From: Paucibacter sp. KCTC 42545
GTDB lineage: Bacteria > Pseudomonadota > Gammaproteobacteria > Burkholderiales > Burkholderiaceae_C
Direction: 5' to 3'
NCBI RefSeq assembly: GCF_001477625.1
Contig: NZ_CP013692.1
Coordinates: 2,790,001-2,854,000, forward strand
Length of the DNA: 64,000 nt
Positions 1 through 9,476 of the stretch are shown here, piece after piece (position 1 is the stretch's first letter; every line of letters starts with the position of its first letter). A program made the position numbers and the translations under genes. A model generated the notes under the pieces. The model was not told the origin of the DNA and ran no database searches. It worked only from the letters and a program-made list of their open reading frames with translations.

Positions 1-1287
1 TATATCCACGCCTACCGAGGGGAAACCTTTGTGGTCGGGATGACCGGTGAGCTGGTCGCCGCAGGCAAATTGAACGCCTTTGTGCAGGACCTGGCGATTT
101 TGCATGCCATGGGCATCAAGATCGTGCTGGTGCACGGCTTCCGCCCCCAGGTGAACGAGCAGCTCGCCGCCAAGGGCCAGCCCGAACGCTACGCCCAAGG
201 CATGCGCATCACCGATGCCGTGACGCTGGACTGCGCCCAGGAAGCCGCCGGTCAGCTGCGCTTCGAGATTGAAGCCGCGTTCTCGCAGGGCTTGCCCAAT
301 ACGCCCATGGCCAATGCGGCGGTGCGGGTGGTGTCAGGCAACTTCCTGACGGCACGGCCCGTGGGCATCGTGGACGGCGTGGACTTCCAGCACAGCGGCG
401 TGGTGCGCAAGGTGGACGCCACCGCGATTCAAAAAGCCATCGACATCGGCGCCATCGTCTTGCTCTCGCCCTTTGGCTTCTCGCCCACCGGCGAGGCCTT
501 CAATCTGAGCATGGAAGACGTGGCCACCAGCACCGCCATCGCCCTGCAAGCTGACAAGCTGCTGTTTGTGTGCGAGGTGGACGGTGTTCCCGAAGACCCG
601 AGCGACCCGGCCAGCGCCATCGACACCGAACTGGCCCTGAAAGACGCCCAGCGCATGCTGGCCGCCGCGCCCAAGCCGACCTCGCCGCTGGATGTGGGCT
701 TTTACTTGCAGCACTGCGTGCGCGCCTGCCAAGGCGGCGTGGAGCGCTCCCACATCCTGCCGCTGGCGGTGGACGGGGCGCTGCTGCAAGAGGTCTACAC
801 CCACGACGGCATCGGCACCATGGTGGTGGATGAGAAGCTGGAAAGCCTGCGCGAAGCCAGCTCGGACGATGTGGCCGGCATCATCAATCTGATCGAGCCC
901 TTCGAGCGCGACGGCACCCTGGTCAAACGCGACCGCACCGAGATCGAACGCGATGTCGAGCTTTACACCGTGATCGAACATGACGGCGTGATCTTCGGCT
1001 GCGCCGCGCTCTACCCCTATGTGGAAGCAAAAACCGCGGAAATGGCGGCGCTGACGGTGTCGCCCGCCGTGCAAGGCCAGGGCGATGGCGACCGCATCTT
1101 GAAGCGGGTCGAGCAGCGCGCCAAGGCCATGGGCATCCCCAGCATCTTTGTGCTGACCACCCGCACCATGCACTGGTTCATCAAGCGCGGCTTTGTCCAG
1201 GTCGACCCCGAGTGGCTACCCGAGGAACGCAAGCGAAAATACAACTGGGACAGGCGCTCGCAGGTCTTGGTCAAGAAGTTGAGCTAA
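1..1287 (+). CDS. argA: N-acetylglutamate synthase (ArgA), 5' end outside window
   Basis: First step of arginine synthesis: acetyl-CoA plus glutamate gives N-acetylglutamate in the cytoplasm. The reading frame is open from base 1 and its first codons ([13 protein letters not shown]) match the segment a few dozen residues into ArgA, so the start lies upstream of the window; a GTG at 31 is internal. The first two thirds form an amino-acid-kinase fold ([13 protein letters not shown], then [12 protein letters not shown]). The last third is a GNAT acetyltransferase domain ([19 protein letters not shown] acetyl-CoA loop). This kinase-plus-GNAT order is the classical ArgA layout and separates it from ArgB, which lacks GNAT. 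YggX follows about 90 bases later. Confidence 0.93.
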   Translation, partial: YIHAYRGETFVVGMTGELVAAGKLNAFVQDLAILHAMGIKIVLVHGFRPQVNEQLAAKGQPERYAQGMRITDAVTLDCAQEAAGQLRFEIEAAFSQGLPNTPMANAAVRVVSGNFLTARPVGIVDGVDFQHSGVVRKVDATAIQKAIDIGAIVLLSPFGFSPTGEAFNLSMEDVATSTAIALQADKLLFVCEVDGVPEDPSDPASAIDTELALKDAQRMLAAAPKPTSPLDVGFYLQHCVRACQGGVERSHILPLAVDGALLQEVYTHDGIGTMVVDEKLESLREASSDDVAGIINLIEPFERDGTLVKRDRTEIERDVELYTVIEHDGVIFGCAALYPYVEAKTAEMAALTVSPAVQGQGDGDRILKRVEQRAKAMGIPSIFVLTTRTMHWFIKRGFVQVDPEWLPEERKRKYNWDRRSQVLVKKLS

Positions 1288-1376
1288 GTCCGCCGGCCGT
1301 CCACGCCAACAAATTTTTTCCCCGGCGCGCCCCCAAGGCGCGCCATGATTTTTTCAAGCTGAGAAGAGGTAAAGCC

Positions 1377-1649
1377 ATGGCTCGCACCGTGCAATGTGTT
1401 CATCTGAAGAAGGAAGGCGAGGGCCTGGACTTCGCGCCCTACCCCGGTGATCTGGGCAAGCGCATCTATCAAGAGGTCAGCAAGGAAGCCTGGGCTCTGT
1501 GGCTCAAGCACCAGACCATGCTGGTCAACGAGAACCGCCTGAACCTGGCCGATCTGCGCGCCCGCCAATACCTGGCCCGCCAGATGGAGCAGTTCTTCTT
1601 CGGCACCGGCGCTGAAGCCGTGGCCGGCTACGTGCCGCCGGCGGCCTGA
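1377..1649 (+). CDS. yggX: YggX family Fe(2+)-trafficking / oxidative damage protection protein
   Basis: A 90-residue protein with the full family pattern: [19 protein letters not shown] at the start, including the conserved cysteine at position 7, then [10 protein letters not shown], the [15 protein letters not shown] segment and [14 protein letters not shown]. YggX is a small cytoplasmic protein linked to protection of iron-sulfur enzymes from oxidants. The ATG at 1377 has a purine-rich GAGAAGAGGT sequence just upstream. The frame stays open further upstream, but the family starts at this methionine. It is probably transcribed on its own or with argA. Confidence 0.95.
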   Translation: MARTVQCVHLKKEGEGLDFAPYPGDLGKRIYQEVSKEAWALWLKHQTMLVNENRLNLADLRARQYLARQMEQFFFGTGAEAVAGYVPPAA

Positions 1650-1672
1650 GTACGACTCAGCCCCTCCCCTGC

Positions 1673-1701
1673 GCGCCCCTCATGCTGAGCATCAGGGGCG
1701 C
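1673..1701 (+). terminator. Strong hairpin after yggX, possible terminator
   Basis: GCGCCCCT at 1673-1680 pairs with AGGGGCGC at 1694-1701, and ATGCT/AGCAT continue the stem inside. No T-run follows, so it may be a processing or Rho-associated structure, not an intrinsic terminator. Confidence 0.45.
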
Positions 1702-1838
1702 CATGCGCCAGCCCGGCCCTGCCGGACCAATGGCTCAAATTGAGCCCACAGCGCACACCCGCCAGGCGCAGCCAGCGATCTGAAAGACCCGGTCGGGCCG
1801 CCCGCCCAGCGCCATGGGCAAGCAGCCACCACCCACGA

Positions 1839-1869
1839 AACTCAAACAAGAATCATTCTTGTTTGAGTT
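1839..1869. promoter_or_regulatory. Fur-box-like palindrome before the iron-binding protein gene
   Basis: Two perfect 15-base arms (AACTCAAACAAGAAT and its complement) flank a single C at 1854. The centre, AAGAATCATTCTT, closely resembles the 7-1-7 Fur operator (GAGAATCATTCTC type). It lies 39 bases upstream of the ATG of a ferric-iron binding protein, as expected for an iron-repressed promoter. The palindrome is seen directly; binding by Fur is inferred. Confidence 0.65.
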
Positions 1870-1907
1870 AGACTTCGATCCATCCTGTTTTTTGGTTCGG
1901 AGTTCTC

Positions 1908-2957
1908 ATGCGTCTGCCCAAGCTCGTCAAGCCCCTGCTCTCTCTCGCCTTGCTCAGCGGTATTGCGCTGCAAGCCTCGGCGCAAGACCAACAAGTCCTC
2001 AATCTATATTCGGCGCGGCACTACCAAACCGATGAGGCGCTGTATGCCAATTTCACCAAAGCCACCGGCATCAAAATCAATCGGGTGGATACCGATGATG
2101 CGGGCCTGTTGGCACGCCTGAAAAGCGAAGGTGCGGCCAGCCCCGCCGATGTGATTTTGTTGGTCGATGCGGCGCGCCTTTGGCAAGCCGACCAAGACGG
2201 TCTGTTTCAGCCCATCAAATCCAGCGTGCTGGAACAACGCATTCCCGCCAATCTGCGCGCCCAAGCCGACGATAAGGGCATCGAATGGTTTGGCCTGTCG
2301 ACCCGTGCCCGCGTGATTGTCTACAACAAGTTGAACGTCAAGAAAGCCGACGTTTTGAACTACCAGGATTTGGGCGATCCGAAAAACAAGGGCCAGTTGT
2401 GCACCCGCTCGGGTTCGCACCCCTATAACCTGTCACTGTTCGGCGCCGTCTATGAGCATTTGGGCGCGGAAGCCACCGAAAGCTGGCTCAAAGGTATGGT
2501 CGCCAATATGGCGCGCGCACCCAAAGGTGGCGATACCGACCAGATCAAGGCCGTGGCCAGCGGTGAATGCGGCATTGCCATCACCAATACCTATTATTTG
2601 GCCCGGATGATGCGCTCGGATAAGCCGGACGATCGCGCAGCGATGGAAAAGGTGGGCCTTGTTTTCCCGAATCAACAATCCTGGGGCACGCACCTGAATA
2701 TTGCCGGGGGCGCGGTCGCTAAGCATGCCAAGCACCGCGACAACGCGGTCAAGTTCTTGGAGTATCTGAGCAGCAACGAAGCGCAAGGCTATTTCGCCAA
2801 CGGCAATAACGAATGGCCGGCCGTGCCGGGCGTGCGCCCTGCCAACCCAGCGCTGGAGGCGATGGGCGCCTTCAAGAGCGAAACCATTCCGGTTGGCAAG
2901 ATTGGCGCCAATCTGCCCAAGGTGCAGCAAATGCTGGATCGCGTCGGCTACAAATAA
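1908..2957 (+). CDS. Fe(3+) ABC transporter periplasmic binding protein (FbpA/FutA type)
   Basis: A 349-residue periplasmic solute-binding protein. Residues 1-25 form a signal peptide ending ALQASAQ. The mature part starts VLNLYSARHYQTDEALY, the opening of the FutA/FbpA/Idi iron-binding group. It contains the ITNTYYLARM segment whose adjacent tyrosines bind ferric iron in this family. Length fits the family (about 335-350). No permease or ATPase gene lies beside it, so it must work with a transporter encoded elsewhere. The Fur-like palindrome just upstream supports an iron role. Confidence 0.9.
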   Translation: MRLPKLVKPLLSLALLSGIALQASAQDQQVLNLYSARHYQTDEALYANFTKATGIKINRVDTDDAGLLARLKSEGAASPADVILLVDAARLWQADQDGLFQPIKSSVLEQRIPANLRAQADDKGIEWFGLSTRARVIVYNKLNVKKADVLNYQDLGDPKNKGQLCTRSGSHPYNLSLFGAVYEHLGAEATESWLKGMVANMARAPKGGDTDQIKAVASGECGIAITNTYYLARMMRSDKPDDRAAMEKVGLVFPNQQSWGTHLNIAGGAVAKHAKHRDNAVKFLEYLSSNEAQGYFANGNNEWPAVPGVRPANPALEAMGAFKSETIPVGKIGANLPKVQQMLDRVGYK

Positions 2958-3133
2958 GCGGAATCGGCCCGAGTATCAGAGGGGATGAACGCGCGGCTGA
3001 TGTATCAGCCAGACAACATCCCGGCGCCTTTGCAAACCCATCCGCAAAATACCCGTATACATGTTCCGGGCAGCTTGTGCCTATAATGGCTCGCACCAGT
3101 TTGGATTTATCCATATTTCGCGAGGGTTTGCAT

Positions 3134-3430
3134 ATGGCATCACTGAAAGACCTTTTGGCTCAACGAGCCGCTCTTGACGAGCAAATTTCGGAAACCAAGG
3201 AACGTGAGCGCGCGGATGCGATTGCGAAAGTCAAGTCCTTGATGAGCGACTATGGCTTGACGGCAGCGGATCTGAGTAGCCGCCCGGCCAAGCAAGCGAA
3301 AACCTCCAAGGTGGCCGTCAAGTATCGCAACCAAGCGACTGGCGAAACCTGGAGCGGCCGCGGCCTGCAACCCAAGTGGCTGAAGGCAGCCATTTCGGCC
3401 GGCGCCAGCTTGGCAGATTTCCACGTTTAA
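3134..3430 (+). CDS. H-NS-like nucleoid-associated protein
   Basis: A 98-residue protein: an N-terminal charged helix (about 1-50, LLAQRAALDEQISETKERE) likely to form the oligomerising coiled coil, a flexible linker, and the C-terminal H-NS DNA-binding motif. In that motif YRNQATGETWSGRG is followed by PKWLKAAISAG. Proteins of this kind bind AT-rich DNA and silence acquired genes. The ATG at 3134 is chosen because it starts the helix and follows GAGGGTTTGCAT. The frame is open upstream but without family similarity. A clear intrinsic terminator follows. Confidence 0.92.
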   Translation: MASLKDLLAQRAALDEQISETKERERADAIAKVKSLMSDYGLTAADLSSRPAKQAKTSKVAVKYRNQATGETWSGRGLQPKWLKAAISAGASLADFHV

Positions 3431-3472
3431 TTTGCCAGATTCAAGGGCACTCAAATGCCTTTGAATTGAATC

Positions 3473-3501
3473 AGCCACCTGTTAAGGGTGGCTTTTTTTT
3501 T
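3473..3501 (+). terminator. Intrinsic terminator of the H-NS-like gene
   Basis: AGCCACC at 3473-3479 pairs with GGTGGCT at 3487-3493 around a 7-base loop and runs directly into a T-run to 3501. Confidence 0.9.
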
Positions 3502-3864
3502 GCCTGTGCATCCTGATTCACTCTGCCTCACTCAGGGTTTCCCGCCAGTTCGAATTGGGGGGAATAGACGGCGGCAAGCCAGGCAGTCACTGCTAGGATT
3601 CTTCCGGCTGCATATGTGCTGCAGTTTCGTCATATTGCACCGCCCGGCAGTCAGATTGGGGCGTGCAGTGCGCTCTTTCGGCGCAGCTTCAACAGAATAT
3701 TCATAAATTGCGTCCTGCTGCCCGGCGGCGGTTTCGGCAATTCCCGTTTGCGCGCGGGATTGTTGGCCGACGAGATATCAAGGCGCAAAGGCACATAACT
3801 TCCAAATAACACGACATGGGCGCCCCCACGCTTCCACCGCCGCTTCTAGCCTAGCCCTACTGAC
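3502..3864. other. Intergenic stretch without a recognisable gene
   Basis: Short open frames occur on the plus strand, but none has a ribosome binding site or recognisable family pattern. The stretch presumably holds the promoter of the GGDEF-EAL gene that starts at 3865. I could not place a convincing -10/-35 pair. Confidence 0.5.
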
Positions 3865-6800
3865 GTGACTCATTTAGACGGCAAGGCCAGCAAAATTTCC
3901 GCCCAGGCCAATCCACGTCTGTGCGCAGTGCTGGGCGGCGCCTTGCTGGCTCTTGCCTACGCCTTGAGCGCGGCACTGGCCAGGCAATGGTTGACCCGCA
4001 GGGTCGGCAGCTCGGGTGCAACTCTCCTGCTCTGGCCGCCGATGACGGTGGCCTTGCTGGGCTTCCACGCCTGGGGCCGACAGGCTTGGCCGGGGCTGCT
4101 GGCCGGAGTCGCCCTGTCGCAGGCGTTGTCCTTGGCGGCCCAGCCCAGCCTGGCGTTGGCCAGTGGCGGACTTATCCAGCACGCCGGCGCAGAGTTGCTG
4201 CAACTGCTGGGCGCGGCCGCAGCAAGGGCCGCATGGCATGGGTTTGACTTCAGCACCCCCATGGGCAGCCGGCGCGATTTGCTGCTGTTTGCCCTGTTCG
4301 GACTTGTGCTCGGGCCATTGCTGAGCAGCGTAGCCGCGAACCTGTGGGGCGCAGCGCTGCCCGGTGCGGCAGGCTTCGATTGGCAGCTGCTGTCGATGGA
4401 TTGGGGCGCGCAAGCCACCGGGGTGATGATGTTGGCGCCAGCCCTGCTTTCGCTTTCGACCTTTGCCAAGCCAGCACAGAGCGATGCCACGGACGCCCCA
4501 GCCACAGCTCTGCCTGAAAGCGCGCTGGCCTTGGCCGCTCAATCGCTCAGCAGCGCCGCGGCGACAGGCCTGGCCGCCTGGGTGTTTCTGGGAGAGTTTG
4601 GGCTTCAAGCCGCCGGCAAGGTGGTGCAAGCCAGCGCCAGCGCCGCCACCCCATGGCTCTTCGCATCAGCACTTTTGCTGGGACTGAGCACGCTGGGTCC
4701 CACGAACCGCCTCGCCAGCTTCACCGCCCTCCTGATCAACGCCATCGCCTTGCTGGCCACAAGCCTTGGCCTGGGCCCATTTGCACTGACAAGCGGCGAT
4801 GCAGCGCTGTGGTCTTTGTGGGGCTTTATAGCCAGCATGGCCGCATTGCCTTTGTTGACCGACAGCCTGAAGACCTTGCAGCAGCAGCGCCAGCAGCGCT
4901 GGCTGCAGACGCTCAAGCACGCCAATCTGGCGCAGGCCGAGTGGCGCCTGGGTCGCCAAGGCGCCCGCTTGCTGAGCGCCTCCGAGCTGTGGCGGGACGT
5001 GCTCGGGCCCCATATGGGCCCAGCACAATCCCACACCATGTGGCTCGAAGCCGTGCACCCGCTCGACAAAGAGCGCGCCCGCCAAACCTTGAGCGAGATG
5101 CAAGCGCCCGCCGGCGCCGACAGCAGCCAGATCACCCTGCGCCTGCTGGCCCACGGCAAGACCTGGCGCTGGTTTGATCTGAGCGCCCAGGTCTTGGCGC
5201 GTCGGGGGCAAGGCGCGCAGCGAGGTCAGGCCCTGCACTTGCAATGCACCCTGAACGATGTGGACTGGCGCCACACCGCCGAAGAACGCCAGCGCATGAG
5301 CATCAGCTTGTTCCAGCATCTGCACGAAGGCTTGCTGGTTACCGATATGAATAACCGGGTGCTGGACGTCAACCCCAGCTACTGCGAGATGCTGGGCAGC
5401 ACCCGCGATGTGCTGGTGGGGCAATCCGCCACTCCCTTGACGCCGCTGACCCTGCGCCGCTCGGGCCTCAGCCCTGAAGCCTTGCAGCAGGCCCTGCACA
5501 CCCAAGGCTTTTGGCAAGCGCAGGTGCAGACCGAACGGGCCGATGGCTCGCCCTGCCAGCTGCAACTGACCGTGTCGACCATCCCCGAGCCCGACGGCCC
5601 GCTGCGTTACCGGGTCGTCACCGTCAGCGATATGACGCGCACGGTGCAGCAGCAAGCCGCACTGGAGCAGCAAAGCCGCTTCGATACCCTGACCCAGCTG
5701 CCCAATCACGATGAGTTCATGCAGCGCTTGCAAAGTGGCTTGCAACAGGCCGAGGCGGAAGGCTTTCGCCTGAGCATTTGCCGGGTGGACCTGGATCAGT
5801 TCAAACACATCAATAGCCGCTACGGCAGCCAGACCGCCGACGCCTTGCTCAAGCAAGTGGCGCAGCGCCTGCGCGCCGCGCTGCGCAGCGCGCCCCAATG
5901 GTCAGACACGGTGGCACGCCTGAGCGGCGACGAATTCGCCCTCTTGCTGCGCAGCAGCGGCGCCGATGAGGCGCAGCTGGCCCTGGAGCGCCTGCTCAAG
6001 GTGCTGACCCAACCTTACCGGCTGGAGCGCCAGCCCGATCCGGCCGGCGGCAACACCGAAGCGCTGCAACTCGCACTCACCGCCAGCATCGGCGCCACCC
6101 TGTTCCCACAAGACAATTCCGACGCCGAGACGCTGCTGCGCCATGCCGGCCATGCCCTCTTCCGCGTCAAGCACAGCGGGCGCAATGGCTACCAGATGTT
6201 CGACACCGCCAAACACCTGCGCGACGAAGCCAGCCTGATCGCTCTGACCCGGGTGCAACAAGCCCTGGACGCCGGCGAGCTGCGCCTCTACTACCACCCC
6301 AAGGTGGATGTGCAGACCGGCCAGGTCCAAGGCATGGAAGCCTTGCTGCGCTGGCTGCATCCGGAGCGCGGCCTCTTGCCGCCCCTACACTTCCTGCCCC
6401 TGATCGAAGCCACCGGCCTGGCCGCGCAAGTGGGCGACTGGGTCATCGCCCAAGCCCTCAAGCAAAGCGCCCAATGGCTGGCCCAGGGCCTGTCGCTGAG
6501 CGTCAGCGTCAACGTCACAGCGCTGCAGTTGCAATCACCCGACTTCTCGGCCCGCCTGCTGGAGCTGATCAAGCGCCACCCCGAGCCTGTCGCCCAGCAC
6601 CTGTGCCTGGAAGTGCTGGAATCTGCCGCCCTGGCCGATGTGGACGCCACCTACACCCTGATTCAGCAATGCCGCACCTATGGCGTGCGCTTCGCGCTGG
6701 ATGACTTTGGCACCGGTTACTCCACCCTCACCTACCTGAAACGGCTGCCGGTGGATGAACTCAAGATCGACCGCTCCTTCGTCCACAACCTGCTGGTCGA

Positions 6801-7047
6801 TGCCCAAGACCGCGCCCTGGTCGAAGGCGTGATCAGCCTGGCCCAGACCTTTGGCTGCAGCGTGGTGGCCGAAGGCGTGGAATCGGTGGCCCACGCCAGC
6901 GCTTTGCTCAGCATGGGTTGCGTGCTGGGCCAGGGCAATGGCATTGCCCACGCCATGCCGGCCGAAGAGGTGCCGGACTGGGTTCGCGGCTTCAGCAAGT
7001 CACGCTGGGCGGCGCAGGCCATCGGCCACGTGCCCGGCTTGGCTTAG
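3865..7047 (+). CDS. MASE1-PAS-GGDEF-EAL cyclic-di-GMP signalling protein
   Basis: A 1060-residue membrane sensor. Residues about 15-330 are strongly hydrophobic with repeated membrane segments and resemble the MASE1 sensory region. One or two PAS domains follow (DMNNRVLDVNPSYCEMLG is the clear one). The diguanylate cyclase domain has ARLSGDEFALLL, so the signature is SGDEF instead of GGDEF. The EAL domain has MEALLRWLHPERG, DDFGTGYSTLTYLK and DELKIDRSFV, all expected of an active c-di-GMP phosphodiesterase. Start is GTG 3865. Which activity dominates cannot be told from sequence. dnaG begins 10 bases after its stop. Confidence 0.9.
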   Translation: MTHLDGKASKISAQANPRLCAVLGGALLALAYALSAALARQWLTRRVGSSGATLLLWPPMTVALLGFHAWGRQAWPGLLAGVALSQALSLAAQPSLALASGGLIQHAGAELLQLLGAAAARAAWHGFDFSTPMGSRRDLLLFALFGLVLGPLLSSVAANLWGAALPGAAGFDWQLLSMDWGAQATGVMMLAPALLSLSTFAKPAQSDATDAPATALPESALALAAQSLSSAAATGLAAWVFLGEFGLQAAGKVVQASASAATPWLFASALLLGLSTLGPTNRLASFTALLINAIALLATSLGLGPFALTSGDAALWSLWGFIASMAALPLLTDSLKTLQQQRQQRWLQTLKHANLAQAEWRLGRQGARLLSASELWRDVLGPHMGPAQSHTMWLEAVHPLDKERARQTLSEMQAPAGADSSQITLRLLAHGKTWRWFDLSAQVLARRGQGAQRGQALHLQCTLNDVDWRHTAEERQRMSISLFQHLHEGLLVTDMNNRVLDVNPSYCEMLGSTRDVLVGQSATPLTPLTLRRSGLSPEALQQALHTQGFWQAQVQTERADGSPCQLQLTVSTIPEPDGPLRYRVVTVSDMTRTVQQQAALEQQSRFDTLTQLPNHDEFMQRLQSGLQQAEAEGFRLSICRVDLDQFKHINSRYGSQTADALLKQVAQRLRAALRSAPQWSDTVARLSGDEFALLLRSSGADEAQLALERLLKVLTQPYRLERQPDPAGGNTEALQLALTASIGATLFPQDNSDAETLLRHAGHALFRVKHSGRNGYQMFDTAKHLRDEASLIALTRVQQALDAGELRLYYHPKVDVQTGQVQGMEALLRWLHPERGLLPPLHFLPLIEATGLAAQVGDWVIAQALKQSAQWLAQGLSLSVSVNVTALQLQSPDFSARLLELIKRHPEPVAQHLCLEVLESAALADVDATYTLIQQCRTYGVRFALDDFGTGYSTLTYLKRLPVDELKIDRSFVHNLLVDAQDRALVEGVISLAQTFGCSVVAEGVESVAHASALLSMGCVLGQGNGIAHAMPAEEVPDWVRGFSKSRWAAQAIGHVPGLA

Positions 7048-7057
7048 ACTTCCGGCC

Positions 7058-9082
7058 GTGATCCCTCCCGGCTTTATCCAAGATTTACTCTCCCGCACCG
7101 ACATCGTCGACATTGTGGGCCGCCATGTCGAGCTGAAAAAAGCCGGCATCAACCACAAGGGACTGTGCCCCTTCCATGGGGAGAAGTCCCCCAGCTTCAT
7201 CGTCAGCCCGACGCGCCAGACCTACCACTGCTTCGGCTGCGGTGTGCACGGCAATGCGGTGGGCTTTTTGATGGAGCACAGCGGCCTGGGCTTTGTCGAA
7301 GCCGTGCAAGACCTGGCCCAGCAAGTGGGCATGGTGGTGCCGGAGGACGAGCGCTCGGCCGAGGAGCGCGAGCGCGCCGCCCAGCAAAAGCAGCGCCAGG
7401 CCACCCTCACCGATGTGCTGGAAAAGGCCAGCGCGCATTACCGCCTGCAGCTGAAAAAGTCGCCGCGTGCGATCGACTACCTGAAAAAGCGCGGCCTCAC
7501 CGGCCAGATCGCCGCGCAGTTCGCCCTGGGCTACTCACCCGAAGGCTGGCGCACCCTGGCCAGCGCATTTCCCAGCTATGACGACCCGCTGCTGGCCGAA
7601 TCCGGCATGGTGATCGTGCAGAACGCGGACGGCCCCGAGGCCGAGCAAAAGCGCTACGACCGCTTCCGCGACCGCATCATGTTCCCGATCCGCAACGTCA
7701 CCGGTGAAACCATCGGCTTCGGCGGCCGGGTGCTGGACAAGGGTGAGCCCAAATACCTCAATTCGCCCGAAACGCCGGTGTTCAGCAAAGGCCGCGAGTT
7801 GTACGGCCTGTTCGAGGCCCGCGCCGGCCTGCGCCAACGCGGCTACGCCTTGGTGGTGGAAGGCTATATGGACGTGGTGGCCCTGGCGCAAAGCGGCTTC
7901 AACAACGCCGTGGCCACCCTGGGCACTGCCTGCACGGCCGAGCATGTGCACAAGCTCTTCCGCTTCACCGAATCAGTGGTGTTCAGCTTCGACGGCGACG
8001 CCGCCGGACGCCGCGCCGCCGGGCGCGCCCTGGAGGCCGCCCTGCCCCACGCCACCGATGTGCGCAGCATCAAATTCCTGTTCCTGCCGGCCGAACATGA
8101 TCCGGACAGCTATGTGCGGGAGTACGGCGCCGAGGCCTTTGAGCAATGCGTGACCGAGGCCATCCCCTTGTCGCGCCAATTGATGGAATCCAGCGCCGAG
8201 GGCTGCGACCTCGGCAGCGCCGAAGGCCGCGCCCGCATGCTGGCCAATGCCAAGCCGCTCTGGCAGGCCCTGCCCAATGGCCTGCTCAAGCGCCAATTGC
8301 TGGGCGATTTGGCGCGCCGCACGCAATTGCCTGATCAGGAGTTGATGGGCTTGTGGCAAGTCAGCGGCACAACAGGTGGCGGCGGACAGCGGAGCAAGCA
8401 ACGCACCGCCAACGCAGCGCAGCCACAACAACTTCACGACGAATTCGGTCACGACCACTACCCAGACCTCGACGTTTTCGACAGCCATGGCGGTGACGAG
8501 CACTACGACCTCCCCGAACCCTCCGCCCACGCGGAGGAACCGGCCGGTGGTGGCGGCGCCAAGCCTTGGAAAAAGAAAGAGTGGAAAAAGGACTGGAAAC
8601 CCAGCGGCAACTGGAAGCGCCGCGGCGAGCCCGAGGACGAAACCATAGGCACGCCGCGCCGCCAGCCCGCCGCCAAGGCCGACCACGCCGTGCGCATGTT
8701 GCTGCTCAATAGCGACTGGTGGGCGCGCCTGAGCCCGGACGATCATCAACTGCTGCACGAACTACCCGGCGTGCACGGTGAGTTGGTGGCTTGGCTAGAG
8801 CGCCATATGGTCAACCACGGCGCCAGCCCTTGGTCGGTGCTCGAAGCTGCCCTGGCCGATGAAGGCTTGCTGCCCGAGGCCAAACGCTTCACCGGCGAGT
8901 TGTACAGCGAGGACGAAGCCCAGTTCGAGGACTTTCAAGGCGTGATCAAAGACTTGCTTATCGTCCGCATGGAAGAAGAACAACGACGCATCACCAGCGC
9001 CGGAGCCAACGCCGATCTCCGACGCTGGCGCGAATTGGACGTGAAGATCCGCGCATTGAAGCATCTCAAACCCGCAGCCTGA
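7058..9082 (+). CDS. dnaG: DNA primase
   Basis: Makes RNA primers at the replication fork. 674 residues starting at GTG 7058 with (M)IPPGFIQDLLSRTDIVDIV, the invariant DnaG opening; the frame upstream overlaps the preceding gene and is not coding. The zinc ribbon is CPFHGEKSPSF with CFGCGVHGNA. The TOPRIM core includes LVVEGYMDVVAL and SFDGDAAGRRAA. A low-complexity linker near residues 440-540 leads to the C-terminal DnaB-interacting helices. dnaB itself lies far away at 50465. rpoD follows, the common dnaG-rpoD order. Confidence 0.96.
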   Translation: MIPPGFIQDLLSRTDIVDIVGRHVELKKAGINHKGLCPFHGEKSPSFIVSPTRQTYHCFGCGVHGNAVGFLMEHSGLGFVEAVQDLAQQVGMVVPEDERSAEERERAAQQKQRQATLTDVLEKASAHYRLQLKKSPRAIDYLKKRGLTGQIAAQFALGYSPEGWRTLASAFPSYDDPLLAESGMVIVQNADGPEAEQKRYDRFRDRIMFPIRNVTGETIGFGGRVLDKGEPKYLNSPETPVFSKGRELYGLFEARAGLRQRGYALVVEGYMDVVALAQSGFNNAVATLGTACTAEHVHKLFRFTESVVFSFDGDAAGRRAAGRALEAALPHATDVRSIKFLFLPAEHDPDSYVREYGAEAFEQCVTEAIPLSRQLMESSAEGCDLGSAEGRARMLANAKPLWQALPNGLLKRQLLGDLARRTQLPDQELMGLWQVSGTTGGGGQRSKQRTANAAQPQQLHDEFGHDHYPDLDVFDSHGGDEHYDLPEPSAHAEEPAGGGGAKPWKKKEWKKDWKPSGNWKRRGEPEDETIGTPRRQPAAKADHAVRMLLLNSDWWARLSPDDHQLLHELPGVHGELVAWLERHMVNHGASPWSVLEAALADEGLLPEAKRFTGELYSEDEAQFEDFQGVIKDLLIVRMEEEQRRITSAGANADLRRWRELDVKIRALKHLKPAA

Positions 9083-9476
9083 GCCAATTTTGACCATTAC
9101 CGACATTTAGACGATAATTCGCCGTTTTCCGCGCGCGGCAAGAGTGCCCGCAGCGATTTGCCGGACCCGGCCACCCAGCGACACTGGGCGCCCCTTGAGG
9201 CATCAAGGCCACCTGTATCCGCCAAGCGCTGCACTGATAAAGGGTCACGCTAACTTGCTCGCGCCACGTTTTGTCCCTGCCCGCTTGCGCGAGCAAACAA
9301 AACGTTAGAAAGCCACCTGGGCCGAGCTCCGCCTTGAAAAGCGTAGTAAACGGCCCCAGGTGGCTACTGCATTGCCTGATTGATTTTTTTACAAAATTTT
9401 TTCGGCTCTGAAAAGATTTTTCAAAGCTCGATCCTTTGTTTCTGGCCCGCCCGCCCCCATCCACCCGAGGATTTGC
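9083..9476 (+). promoter_or_regulatory. dnaG-rpoD intergenic region with a long stem-loop
   Basis: 394 bases without a gene. AGCCACCTGGGCC at 9311-9323 pairs almost perfectly with GGCCCCAGGTGGCT ending at 9365, giving a long stem with a roughly 28-base loop. T-rich sequence follows about 18 bases later (9384-9390 and 9397-9402). The spacing is too long for a classical terminator, so it may be a leader structure of the rpoD transcript or a weak terminator of dnaG. The rpoD start is preceded by GAGG at a normal distance. Confidence 0.5.
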
